Shown: one piece after another, positions 35,887 through 44,794 of the stretch | Position numbering within the stretch: the stretch's first letter is position 1 | Layout: each line of letters opens with the position of its first letter | Assembly (NCBI RefSeq): GCF_025994315.1 | Contig: NZ_BAQE01000012.1 | DNA: 64,000 nt | From: Swaminathania salitolerans | GTDB taxonomy: Bacteria; Pseudomonadota; Alphaproteobacteria; Acetobacterales; Acetobacteraceae | Strand: one strand, 5' to 3' | Position numbers and translations under genes: made by a program | Notes under the pieces: model-generated | What the model was told of the DNA's origin: nothing | Databases searched by the model: none | The model's input: only the letters and a program-made list of their open reading frames with translations

Positions 35887-35916
35887 TTGACAAAAAAAGC
35901 GCGTTCCTCGCTAAGA
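35887..35916 (+). promoter_or_regulatory. Putative promoter of the hydrolase-glycosyltransferase pair
   Basis: A perfect -35 TTGACA (35887-35892) is followed at 18 bases by CTAAGA (35911-35916), a weak -10. It lies between the inverted repeat after hpnC and the next gene at 35979, so the inserted genes may be transcribed on their own. Confidence 0.4.
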
Positions 35917-35978
35917 AAGCGGATCTATTGAGGCGCGCCAGGGTAACGGCGCGGAAATCTCATCCGGATTGGAAAGCG

Positions 35979-37199
35979 ATGACGACTCTCTTTGAGAACG
36001 ATAACTATATCGTTCGCGTGTCCCATGGTGATGATCGTGCGACGAAGATTGTCGTGAGTTTCACCGGGATCGGAGCGCCGGAACGTCACGATACGACTTT
36101 TTTCGGCCAGCCGCTTGCGATGAAATTGCAGATTCCCTGGGTAGGGCTGATCGCGAAGCACGACGGGTGGTATCGGGACGGCGATTATCAGCAGGCTTTC
36201 GCAGTTGCAGCGTCATGGATTCGTGAGAGACGCAGGGCGCTGGGCGCGACCGGGGTGGAAATCATCGGTTACGGTGTTTCCATGGGCGCATACGCGGCCA
36301 TCAGATATTCGCGTTTCTTTGCGTTCGATTATGTTTTCGCGATGGCACCGCAATGGAGTCTGGACCGGGAGCAGGTTAGTCACCATTCGCATTTTCAGGC
36401 TCTCTTCCAGCCTTTCATGAAGGGGATGGGCATTCGTGCGGACGACGTGCAAGGGACCATCAACGTCTTTTATGACCCGTACGAGAAGCCGGATGCAGAA
36501 GAACTCCGGATGATAAGGGAAAATTTCCCTGCGCAAGCGATCCCGGTATGTCGGGCGGGTCACTCCGTGACGGAGCATCTGAAGGGTACGGCTCTTTTCC
36601 AGCAGTTCATCGAACATCGTGCGGAGCCCGCGATCCTGAGACGGATCGCCTCACGCGCCCGCCGTATACATAACGACCACGTGACCCGTGTCGTCATGCA
36701 GGGGCATCACAGGCACCCGCTTCTGACCTATCGGTTCCTGCGCGGAGTCGAGCGCCAGAAGCCGGATGCGATCCAGCATTTGTTCGAGCATGAAAGAAAC
36801 GTGCTCGGATCTTTGGGCAGGCTGCTCGTTTGCGCAAAAGGGGGCGCTGATGCGGCACGCTGGATCTTTACGCGTTTGCACGGTCTGCACAGATCGTTCT
36901 GCCTGTTGCCCTATCTCATGGCGTGGAACGGAGAACTTCTCTGTTTCGACTCCGGTGTGTACCGGCTTTCGGAAGGACATACGAAGCCCCGCGGTCTACC
37001 GGTGATCTTGCTTGAAGACAGTCTGTTTGCAATGACACCCGCAGGGCTCGTGCCCGTTCCCGGGATCGTCGAGGGAGACGGTGTGCGCTTTTCTATAAGA
37101 CTGGGCGGGCAGTTTCTTTCCTCACGCCCTGATGGATCGACCAGTCTGGCTGCCGAATGTCGGGACTGGGAAAAATATTGCCGATATTCGCCAGGATGA
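35979..37199 (+). CDS. Alpha/beta-hydrolase-like protein with C-terminal beta-rich domain
   Basis: Protein of 406 residues. KIVVSFTGIG begins an alpha/beta-hydrolase sheet, the nucleophile elbow GYGVSMGAYAAIRYSRFF has the GxSxG serine, and AGHSVTEHLKG offers the catalytic His. The centre (about residues 215-310) is helical. The last 90 residues have the pattern FSIRLGGQFLSSRPDG ... WEKY, similar to the C-terminus of the next gene. Similar hydrolase-like proteins occur beside glycosyltransferases. Substrate unknown. The start follows GGAAAGCG. It lies between hpnC and hpnD, a place where most relatives have no extra genes. Confidence 0.75.
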   Translation: MTTLFENDNYIVRVSHGDDRATKIVVSFTGIGAPERHDTTFFGQPLAMKLQIPWVGLIAKHDGWYRDGDYQQAFAVAASWIRERRRALGATGVEIIGYGVSMGAYAAIRYSRFFAFDYVFAMAPQWSLDREQVSHHSHFQALFQPFMKGMGIRADDVQGTINVFYDPYEKPDAEELRMIRENFPAQAIPVCRAGHSVTEHLKGTALFQQFIEHRAEPAILRRIASRARRIHNDHVTRVVMQGHHRHPLLTYRFLRGVERQKPDAIQHLFEHERNVLGSLGRLLVCAKGGADAARWIFTRLHGLHRSFCLLPYLMAWNGELLCFDSGVYRLSEGHTKPRGLPVILLEDSLFAMTPAGLVPVPGIVEGDGVRFSIRLGGQFLSSRPDGSTSLAAECRDWEKYCRYSPG

Positions 37200-37304
37200 T
37201 GGCATGATCGACTTTGTATATGTGACGCGGGTATCGGTACGAAGCGCGAGGACGCTGCTTTGTGCTTTGAAAATTACGACGGTAAACAAGTGGGGTTCGA
37301 GCGC

Positions 37305-38864
37305 GTGAAAGTTGCAGTATGTCTCGTCGTCAAGAACGAAGCCGTCGAAATTCCATACTGGATTGCCTGGTATAAGGCGCTCGGTTTCGACAGCTTTCTC
37401 ATCTATGATGATTTTTCCGACGATGCGACGGAAGCCGTTATCCTTTCGATGTGCGACGGGCTCGATATCCGGTTCATGCGCAATGCAGTAAACCGGGATC
37501 TGCACAACATCAGGCAGGTAAGGGCCTATAATGATGCTGTCGCCCGTTACGGGCGTGAGTTCGACTGGATTGCGCTCTTCGACGCCGACGAGTACCTCGA
37601 TCTTTACGGGGCCGATATCAAGACGTCACTCGAGCAGAAGAAAGACGCGTCTCTGGTAGCCTATAACTGGAGTTGCGTCGGGACCAACGGTTTTGTCAGC
37701 CGGCCTTCCGGTCCGCCATTCCTGAATTACACGATGCACGGTCGCCCGGATCTCTACTGGAACCGGCATACGAAGGTCATCTTCCGACCAGCTCATCTCC
37801 AGGCACCGATCAGTCAGGTCCATAACGTCGATGTCTCGGGACCGGGTGTCGATGCCGCGGGGAGACCGATCGAGTGGGACTCGCCTCATGGAGGCTTCAC
37901 ACGAGAGGCACCGGACTGGTCGGGCGGCAAGCTCATTCACTTCCAGTCCCGCTCCATGGAGCATTACGTCACTCGTGACCGCAATCTTGAGGATGTGCGA
38001 AGAGATTCCGGAGACCCGCTTCACACTGTAGTCAAGGATCAGGATTACAATGCGATCTCGTATGAGATCAGCGAGGCGTATCTGGAAAAATTCGAGCTCT
38101 GGATGCGACGGATTGTCGAATCGCAGGCGCGTGCCATGCAAAACGCCTTGCGTGGTGTTTCCGGCTGTACTTTTGCCCAGATCGCCAGTCTCAAGAGAAA
38201 AGCTGACGTAGCGGTCTTCAATCCGAGCTATGAAGCCGCGGAACATGAAGTCAACAGCAACTGGATCTCATTCCACGATATCCCGGGTGGGATTCTGAAA
38301 GACAGTTTTCCGGACTCGGAGGATTGGGTGGCCTTCCGCATCGACTCCCATTTCGGAAAGCGGCTCGGATCTCTGGGAGGGGTGTTATCTGTCGACGATT
38401 CGGCGGAGCCGATTACTGGCGTCTTCTGCAGGGGCGGAAAGCATGTTCATCTTTTCGGGCCAGAAGGGGAGGCGCTCAGAATTTCCGGCGACGCACGGAG
38501 AACATCGATTCTGACTTATCAGGTCTGGCGCAATTCCGATGAGACGGTGTCTTTTTCGCACCCGAGGACAGGGCGATATCTCGGTTTCGTCCCCGATGGC
38601 ACATACAGCACGAGAAAAATGCGAGCGCTGGCGTGGGAGAGCTTCATCCTGAGCGTAATTCCTGCCCGTGAATGTCCCTCATCGGTCGCACAGAAGAGCG
38701 CTCTCCTGGCACGCTATACGGTCTCGGGAATAGCGCACGATATCAGAGAAAGCGGCGATATTCCCGGAGATATGATCTTCAATCTCATTGAAATAGAAAA
38801 AGAGGAAAACAGGAAAACTATCGGTTTCCTGTCGGATGGTATGACAGGAGAGCATATTTTCTGA
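37305..38864 (+). CDS. Glyco_tranf_2_4 (DUF23-type) glycosyltransferase with C-terminal beta-rich domain
   Basis: About 519 residues from the GTG at 37305 (other starts at 37290 and 37260 are possible). VAVCLVVKNEAVEIPYWIAWY, LIYDDFSDDATEAV and FDADEYLDLY are the classic blocks of this family, with the DAD as metal ligand. IHFQSRSMEHYVTRDRNLED fits the family's C-terminal part. Residues beyond about 340 form a beta-rich domain (VSFSHPRTGRYLGFVPDG). An in-frame-independent 34-codon frame at 37204-37308 ends in a GTGA overlap with this start and may be a leader or a lost N-terminus. Likely a surface polysaccharide enzyme. Confidence 0.78.
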   Translation: MKVAVCLVVKNEAVEIPYWIAWYKALGFDSFLIYDDFSDDATEAVILSMCDGLDIRFMRNAVNRDLHNIRQVRAYNDAVARYGREFDWIALFDADEYLDLYGADIKTSLEQKKDASLVAYNWSCVGTNGFVSRPSGPPFLNYTMHGRPDLYWNRHTKVIFRPAHLQAPISQVHNVDVSGPGVDAAGRPIEWDSPHGGFTREAPDWSGGKLIHFQSRSMEHYVTRDRNLEDVRRDSGDPLHTVVKDQDYNAISYEISEAYLEKFELWMRRIVESQARAMQNALRGVSGCTFAQIASLKRKADVAVFNPSYEAAEHEVNSNWISFHDIPGGILKDSFPDSEDWVAFRIDSHFGKRLGSLGGVLSVDDSAEPITGVFCRGGKHVHLFGPEGEALRISGDARRTSILTYQVWRNSDETVSFSHPRTGRYLGFVPDGTYSTRKMRALAWESFILSVIPARECPSSVAQKSALLARYTVSGIAHDIRESGDIPGDMIFNLIEIEKEENRKTIGFLSDGMTGEHIF

Positions 38865-39175
38865 GATCGTATTTCTTCTCTGGCTCGGTGCGTGCGGTAT
38901 GGTGCGCAGGATGTCTTCTGAAGAAGATGGACCCTTCCGGGTTTCCTGCTGCATTCCCTGCGATCCGGCCGCCGATCCGATCGGAGTGACGCTCTCCACA
39001 CTTGTCGGACTCGGGGGAGGATTGCTCCGATCGTCGACCGGACTCGCCCCCGCAGGTCGTGAGCGGTCCTGCGGGAGATGAGGCGGAGCGTCAGAAAGAC
39101 GCATTCATGCGCCTGTTACTCGGGCGCCTGTCACCCGGGTGCCTTACACCCGGGCGTCTGTCATCCGGGCGCCTG
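38865..39175. other. Convergent spacer with hairpin and tandem repeats
   Basis: No gene recognised. CCCGCAGG (39049-39056) and CCTGCGGG (39068-39075) form a perfect 8-base stem with an 11-base loop. A 15-base tandem repeat begins at 39109 (next entry). Confidence 0.5.
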
Positions 39176-39183
39176 TCAGGCCA
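39109..39183. repeat. 15-base tandem repeat across the aminotransferase stop codon
   Basis: Five 15-base units at 39109, 39124, 39139, 39154 and 39169 (second unit GCGCCTGTCACCCGG), each differing by a few bases. The last unit contains the minus-strand stop codon at 39176-39178. Confidence 0.8.
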
Positions 39184-40357
39184 GGATCTGGTCGAGGGCG
39201 GCGCAGAAGCCTTCCATATCCTTCATGGAGCCGACGCTGACGCGAGACATTGTCGGCCAGATGTCCCAGTTCCGTCCGATCTCGACCTTTCTGGCGGCGA
39301 AAGCGGCTTTCATCTGCGCGGCGGGCTTTTTCCAGTCGACCAGGAACATGTTGGCCTGGCTTCCCGGGATGATACGAATATGTCGTTTGGCGAGATGATC
39401 GAACGTCATGCTTCTGGCAGCGATCATTTCGTTGCGGCGGGCCGCGATGGCGTCTGCCTGCGGCAGGCTGCTGGCTCCGGCAGCGAGCGCCACGATATTG
39501 AGCATCGAGATCATGTTCGGCCCGTCATAGCGCATCATCTGCTTGTGCAGGTCAGGGCGTGCGAATGACAGGCCGAGTCTCAGTCCGGCCATGGCGAACA
39601 TCTTCGAGAAGGTGCGCAGGACAATCACGTCCTTGCCCTGTTTCACGAGGGAAATCGTGCTCGGCGTGCCGGCGAAGTGGATATAGGCCTCGTCGACGAT
39701 GATGACCGATCCCTTGGGCTTGTTGTCGGCAAGCCAGGCGATATCCTCGAGCGGTGTGACCGTGCCCGTGGGGTTGTTCGGGCTGCAGATATAATAGGCG
39801 CCGGCATTCGGATCGGCCTTGAGCATCGCTCTTACATCGGTCGCGTAGCCGTTATGTGCCGAAAGAGGAATCCGGGTGAGCTTGATCTTCATCCACTCCG
39901 CAGTACGCCAGGCCGCTTCATAGGTCGGGTTCGCCGTGACCAGGCCGCGCCCCGGGGCGCAGAAGGACACGACGGACCTACAGAGCGGGTCGCTCGATCC
40001 GGGCCAGGGGAGGATGTGGTCTTCCGGAACGGATTCGACCGAAGAGGCCGTACGCAGAAGCGTCGAGCGAAGATGGTCCGGCTCGTATCTGTTGCCGAAG
40101 GGCACCTGAGCCTGCCCCGCTGTGATGGCGGAGGGGAAAGGACCGGTCCAGCACTCGTTGCTCCCGATACGGATCATGTCGGGGTGACCCTCGAACGGAT
40201 CGTCGCCGGGGGCCTTTGTCGCAGCGAAGGCAGCAGACCCGAACTGGGTCAGGGCTGCGCTCATGCCGAGCAGACTCGTGAGACGTCCGAAATGGCGACG
40301 GCTATATCCGCGTGAGAGCAGGTCTTCCTGGGCTTCTTTCGGCAAAGGCGCGTTCAT
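39176..40357 (-). CDS. Tat-exported pyridoxal-phosphate aminotransferase (HisC-like)
   Basis: Protein of 393 residues, fold type I class I/II. The N-terminus has a twin-Arg signal (YSRRHFGRLTSLLG) and a hydrophobic core ending near AAFAATKA, so export of the folded, PLP-loaded enzyme through Tat is likely. The catalytic core shows ICSPNNPTGTV, VDEAYIHFA and the PLP Lys in RTFSKMFAMAGLRLG. The start at 40357 is set by GGAGGG six bases upstream. Histidinol-phosphate aminotransferases are its closest kin by eye, but periplasmic location argues for another amino acid substrate. Convergent with the gene at 37305 and divergent from hpnD. Confidence 0.88.
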   Translation of the reverse strand: MNAPLPKEAQEDLLSRGYSRRHFGRLTSLLGMSAALTQFGSAAFAATKAPGDDPFEGHPDMIRIGSNECWTGPFPSAITAGQAQVPFGNRYEPDHLRSTLLRTASSVESVPEDHILPWPGSSDPLCRSVVSFCAPGRGLVTANPTYEAAWRTAEWMKIKLTRIPLSAHNGYATDVRAMLKADPNAGAYYICSPNNPTGTVTPLEDIAWLADNKPKGSVIIVDEAYIHFAGTPSTISLVKQGKDVIVLRTFSKMFAMAGLRLGLSFARPDLHKQMMRYDGPNMISMLNIVALAAGASSLPQADAIAARRNEMIAARSMTFDHLAKRHIRIIPGSQANMFLVDWKKPAAQMKAAFAARKVEIGRNWDIWPTMSRVSVGSMKDMEGFCAALDQILA

Positions 40358-40599
40358 TCTATTCCCTCCGGTGGCGGCGATGACCGGAAGGAGAGAGTCA
40401 TTCGTTACGTTTGTCAAATCATTTTGTTGCGCCATCCAGCGCCGCAGGAAGAACGATATTCCCCTGTTCCGACCCTCGATGGGGACCAGGGCGAGGGATG
40501 GGGGAAAGGGGATCGGCACATCCGGTACGGCACGGATTTTACGCTTCGTCTTTTTGGGAGTAAAAGGCGCTCCGTTTTGCATGCAACAGGGATGACGCG

Positions 40600-41469
40600 G
40601 TGAGCGGATTTCATCAGGAAGCGGTTCTGGGCTGTTCACAGGCCGATCTGGAGCACGTCCGCGCCATTGTGAGCCAGGCCGGGACGTCCTTCGCCAGAGG
40701 TATGAAGATCCTGCCCGCCGAGCGGCGTTACGGCATGTTCGCCGTCTATGCCTTCTGCCGGGAAGTGGACGATATCGCCGATGGCGATGTGGATGTACCC
40801 GACCGCGCTGCGGCGCTCGAGGCGTGGCACGCGCGTGTCGAGCGTCTGTATCGTGGCGAGGCGCGGGGCGCGCTCGATCGGGTGCTCGTGGCAGCGCTGA
40901 CGCGATTCAGGTTGCGCAAGGAGGATTTCGCGGCGGTCATCGACGGGATGGCCATGGATGCCGGGACGCCGGTCGTCGCCCCCGATGAATCGACGCTCGA
41001 TCTCTATTGCGACCGCGTGGCCTCTGCCGTCGGCCGTCTGTCGGTCCGGGTATTCGGCGATTCATCTCCCGATGCCGATCGTGTGGCGCATCATCTCGGT
41101 CGGGCGCTCCAGCTCACCAATATCCTGCGCGACGTCCAGGAAGATGCGGATCGCGGGCGTCTCTATCTCCCGCGGGAATTGCTGACGCGTTACAATGTTC
41201 CTCTCGTGCCCGCGGATGCCTTGTATGCCCGCGGTCTCGATCCGCTGTGCAGGATTCTCGCTGCCCGGGCGAAGGATCATTTCCGCGAGGCCCGATCCGC
41301 GATGAGATCGTGCGATCCCGTTGCCATGCGGCCTGCGAGAATGATGGCCGCATCGTATGGCCCCGTTCTCTCGAAACTTCTCGCACGCGGCTGGGTCCAT
41401 CCCGATCGCCCCGTGCATGTGAACAAGGCCTTGCGCCTGATTCGTGCCCTCGTTGCTTATGTCCGCTGA
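40600..41469 (+). CDS. hpnD: Presqualene diphosphate synthase HpnD
   Basis: Protein of 289 residues with a GTG start. HpnD joins two farnesyl diphosphates to presqualene diphosphate. AVYAFCREVDDIADG and QLTNILRDVQEDADRGRLYLP are its two Asp-rich motifs, longer and more canonical than those in HpnC. The gene begins the second hopanoid block (hpnDEFG) and shares a 240-base divergent region with the aminotransferase, so it has its own promoter region. Confidence 0.94.
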   Translation: MSGFHQEAVLGCSQADLEHVRAIVSQAGTSFARGMKILPAERRYGMFAVYAFCREVDDIADGDVDVPDRAAALEAWHARVERLYRGEARGALDRVLVAALTRFRLRKEDFAAVIDGMAMDAGTPVVAPDESTLDLYCDRVASAVGRLSVRVFGDSSPDADRVAHHLGRALQLTNILRDVQEDADRGRLYLPRELLTRYNVPLVPADALYARGLDPLCRILAARAKDHFREARSAMRSCDPVAMRPARMMAASYGPVLSKLLARGWVHPDRPVHVNKALRLIRALVAYVR

Positions 41470-41472
41470 TTC

Positions 41473-42759
41473 ATGACCCATGTTCATATCATAGGCGGGG
41501 GACTGGCCGGCCTCTCGGCGGCGATCGATGTCATCGGTCGTGCCCGGGTGACGGTGTATGAATCCGGCCCTGCCTGCGGTGGCCGGGCGCGTTCCTATTT
41601 CGACAAGGCACTCGGATGCCGCATCGATAACGGCAATCATCTTCTTCTCTCGGCCAACAAGGCCACGTTCCGCTATCTCGGGCTGATCGGGGCCGAGAAG
41701 AGCCTGACCGGACCGGGCACGCCTGTTTTCCCCTGGTACGATCTCGAGGCCGGTCTGGGCTGGACCTTGCGTCTGTCGCGGGGACGTCTGCCGCTCTGGG
41801 CGCTTTCCCGGCGTCGTCATGTTCCCGGCATGCGGCTTTCAGAACTCGGCATTCTGGCGAAGATCCTGCGCGCCGGACCGGATGCGACCGTCGAGACCTG
41901 CCTCGGTCGGGGGATGCTCACGCGACGTCTGCTCGAGCCGTTTGCCGTTTCCGCGCTGAATACGCCGCTCGATCAGGCAAGCGCCGCACTCCTTGCCGCC
42001 ATCATCCGCGAAACCCTGGCTCTCGGCGGCGAGGCCTGCTGTCCGTGGTATCCGGCCGAAGGATTGTCCGAGAGCTTCATCGATCCTGCCATTGCCCACA
42101 TCGCCCGTCTGCAGGGAGAGGTTCGTTGCGGCGCGCGCATCTCGGGGCTCGATATTTCGGGGGGGCGGGTCGTCGGTCTGAAGAACGGAGACGAGACGAT
42201 TCCGCTCGGCCCGGAAGATCACGTCGTTTCTGCCGTGCCTGCGCCCGTGGCCCGTACGCTCGTGGGGCCGCATCTGCCCGGTTTCTCCGCCCCGGATGAA
42301 TTCGAGAGCATCATCAACGTCCATTACCGTCTGCCCGAACCTGTCGAGACTCGAGGTGTTCTCGATCGGGCGGGATTCGTCGGGCTCGTCGGCGGTATCG
42401 CGGAGTGGGTCTATCTCAAGGGCGAAATTCTTTCCGTGACTGTCAGTGCGGCAAATCGCTATGCTGGGCATGCACATCCGGATCTGATCGCAACGATCTG
42501 GTCGGAAATCCGCAGGGCGATAGGACCGGTCGCGATCCGGCCCCTTCCCGAGGCGGCTCCGCCCGCGCGTATCGTCTGCGAGAAACGGGCAACCTTCGCC
42601 GCGACTCCGGCGCAGGATCGTCTGCGACCGGATGCGCGTACGGATATTTCCAATCTGGCACTGGCCGGGGACTGGACCGCGACGGGGCTGCCCTCGACCA
42701 TCGAGGGGGCGATCCGCTCGGGAAGTGAAGCGGTGAAGGCTCTGGGCCTGGTGTCGTGA
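41473..42759 (+). CDS. hpnE: Hydroxysqualene dehydroxylase HpnE
   Basis: Protein of 428 residues, flavin-dependent amine-oxidase fold. THVHIIGGGLAGLSAAI is the FAD dinucleotide-binding motif, GGRARSYFDKALGCRIDNGNH follows as in HpnE/phytoene desaturase relatives, and ALAGDWTATGLPSTIEGA is the C-terminal FAD signature. It reduces hydroxysqualene to squalene. It starts 3 bases after hpnD. Confidence 0.94.
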   Translation: MTHVHIIGGGLAGLSAAIDVIGRARVTVYESGPACGGRARSYFDKALGCRIDNGNHLLLSANKATFRYLGLIGAEKSLTGPGTPVFPWYDLEAGLGWTLRLSRGRLPLWALSRRRHVPGMRLSELGILAKILRAGPDATVETCLGRGMLTRRLLEPFAVSALNTPLDQASAALLAAIIRETLALGGEACCPWYPAEGLSESFIDPAIAHIARLQGEVRCGARISGLDISGGRVVGLKNGDETIPLGPEDHVVSAVPAPVARTLVGPHLPGFSAPDEFESIINVHYRLPEPVETRGVLDRAGFVGLVGGIAEWVYLKGEILSVTVSAANRYAGHAHPDLIATIWSEIRRAIGPVAIRPLPEAAPPARIVCEKRATFAATPAQDRLRPDARTDISNLALAGDWTATGLPSTIEGAIRSGSEAVKALGLVS

Positions 42760-42809
42760 TGTCGCGTTCGAACTGCAAGAGAAACAAGAGAAGAGGATAA
42801 GGGCGGTCC

Positions 42810-44792
42810 ATGCTGATCTATTCCGACGTTCTGGAGCGTCATGAGGCCGTAAGCCCGGCCGAGACGGATATGAGCCAGGTGCGTCAGGCTATCGACGCTG
42901 CCCATGCCGCCTTGTCCGAGCGGCAGAACGACGACGGACACTGGGTGTTCGAGCTCGAGGCCGACGCCACGATTCCTGCCGAATATGTCCTGCTCGAGCA
43001 TTATCTCGATCGGATCGACGACGAGAAACAGGCCCGTATCGGGGTGTATCTGCGTCGTATCCAGGGAGCACATGGCGGCTGGCCTCTCTATCACGATGGC
43101 GGTTTCGACCTCTCGGCTTCGGTCAAGGCCTATTTCGCCCTCAAGGCCATCGGAGACGATATCGACGCACCGCATATGAAGCGTGCGCGAGAAGCCATTC
43201 TCGATCGCGGGGGGGCGGCGCGCACCAATGTCTTCACGCGGATTCAGATGGCCCTGTTCGGCGAAGTGCCCTGGCGCGCGACGCCGGTCATGCCGGTCGA
43301 GCTGATGCTCATGCCCAAGGCGGCGCTGTTTTCCATGTGGAACATGTCGTACTGGTCGCGAAGCGTCGTCGCGCCGCTTCTGGTGCTGCGTTCTCTCGAA
43401 CCAACGGCCATCAATCCGCGCAACATCCATATCCAGGAGCTTTTCGTGACTCCGCCGGATGAGGTGAAGGACTGGATCCGGGGACCCTATCGCTCGATCT
43501 GGGGGCATGTTTTCAAGAAGGTCGATACGGTGCTCCGGCCGATAGAGCCCCATTTCCCGCCGGGATTGCGCAAGAAGGCGATCAGGGCGGCCATCGATTT
43601 CATCGAGCCCCGGCTCGGTGAGGGCGGGCTCGGTGCGATCTACCCGGCGATGGCCAATGTCGTGATGATGTATCGTGCGATGGGTGTCGCCGACACGGAT
43701 CCGCGCGTCGAGCTGGCATGGAAGGGTATCCAGGATCTTCTGGTGAGCAATGGTGACGAGACCTATTGCCAGCCTTGCGTCTCTCCCGTCTGGGATACGG
43801 GGTTGTCCGGCCTGGCCATGGCGGAGGCCTCTTCCGGGCCGCAAGCGACACGCCCTGCCGAGACCCGCGAGAAGCTCCGGCGCAGCATGGACTGGTTGCG
43901 CCAAAGGCAGATCCTGGACGTAAAGGGCGACTGGGCGATCAACTGCCCCGATGTCCGGCCCGGAGGATGGGCATTCCAGTACGAAAACGACTATTATCCC
44001 GATGTCGACGACACGGCGGTCGTCGGGATGCTGCTGAACCGCGAGGACCCCGAGGGGAACCGGGAGGCAATTGCGCGTGCCCGCGAATGGATCGTGGGAA
44101 TGCAGAGTACGAATGGCGGCTGGGGTGCCTTCGACATCGATAACGATCTCGATGCCCTGAATCATATTCCCTTCGCCGATCACGGGGCGCTACTCGATCC
44201 GCCCACGGCGGACGTGTCGGCACGCTGCGTCTCTTTCCTGTCGGAGCTGGGTTATGCCGAGGATGCGCCCGTCATCGAGAAGGGGCTGGCCTATCTGCGC
44301 CGGGAGCAGGAACCGGAAGGCTGCTGGTTCGGTCGTTGGGGTACGAATTACATCTACGGCACATGGTCGGTTCTCTGCGCCTATAACGTCGCTGGCATCG
44401 CCCATGACGATCCTTCGGTCATGCGCGCGGTCGAATGGCTCGAGAGCGTGCAGCGGCCGGATGGCGGCTGGGGCGAGGATTGCGCTTCGTATGAGGGCGC
44501 GACCCCGGGGGAATACGATACGAGCCTGCCGACCCAGACGGCCTGGGCCGTTCTCGGGCTGATGGCGGTCGGACGTCGCGAGACCCCCGCCGTGCAGCGC
44601 GGTATCGCCTATCTCGTTTCGCAGCAGGACGAGAAAGGGGAGTGGCAGGAGCAGCCTTATAACGCCGTCGGATTTCCGAAGGTCTTTTATCTGCGCTATC
44701 ATGGATACAAGCAGTTCTTCCCCCTCATGGCCCTGTCGCGTTTCCGGAACCTCGGACTGAGCAATTCCGGACGGGTCGAGCACGGGTTCTGA
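42810..44792 (+). CDS. shc: Squalene-hopene cyclase
   Basis: Protein of 660 residues, the standard length. It folds squalene and forms the pentacyclic hopene and hopanol skeleton at the inner membrane. The catalytic acid motif DVDDTA is at residues 398-403. QW-type repeats are abundant (GVYLRRIQGAHGGWPLY, WLESVQRPDGGWGED, VSQQDEKGEWQEQ). It lies in a tight run with hpnE and hpnG and supplies the core step of the hopanoid pathway (HpnF). Confidence 0.97.
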   Translation: MLIYSDVLERHEAVSPAETDMSQVRQAIDAAHAALSERQNDDGHWVFELEADATIPAEYVLLEHYLDRIDDEKQARIGVYLRRIQGAHGGWPLYHDGGFDLSASVKAYFALKAIGDDIDAPHMKRAREAILDRGGAARTNVFTRIQMALFGEVPWRATPVMPVELMLMPKAALFSMWNMSYWSRSVVAPLLVLRSLEPTAINPRNIHIQELFVTPPDEVKDWIRGPYRSIWGHVFKKVDTVLRPIEPHFPPGLRKKAIRAAIDFIEPRLGEGGLGAIYPAMANVVMMYRAMGVADTDPRVELAWKGIQDLLVSNGDETYCQPCVSPVWDTGLSGLAMAEASSGPQATRPAETREKLRRSMDWLRQRQILDVKGDWAINCPDVRPGGWAFQYENDYYPDVDDTAVVGMLLNREDPEGNREAIARAREWIVGMQSTNGGWGAFDIDNDLDALNHIPFADHGALLDPPTADVSARCVSFLSELGYAEDAPVIEKGLAYLRREQEPEGCWFGRWGTNYIYGTWSVLCAYNVAGIAHDDPSVMRAVEWLESVQRPDGGWGEDCASYEGATPGEYDTSLPTQTAWAVLGLMAVGRRETPAVQRGIAYLVSQQDEKGEWQEQPYNAVGFPKVFYLRYHGYKQFFPLMALSRFRNLGLSNSGRVEHGF

Positions 44793-44794
44793 CG

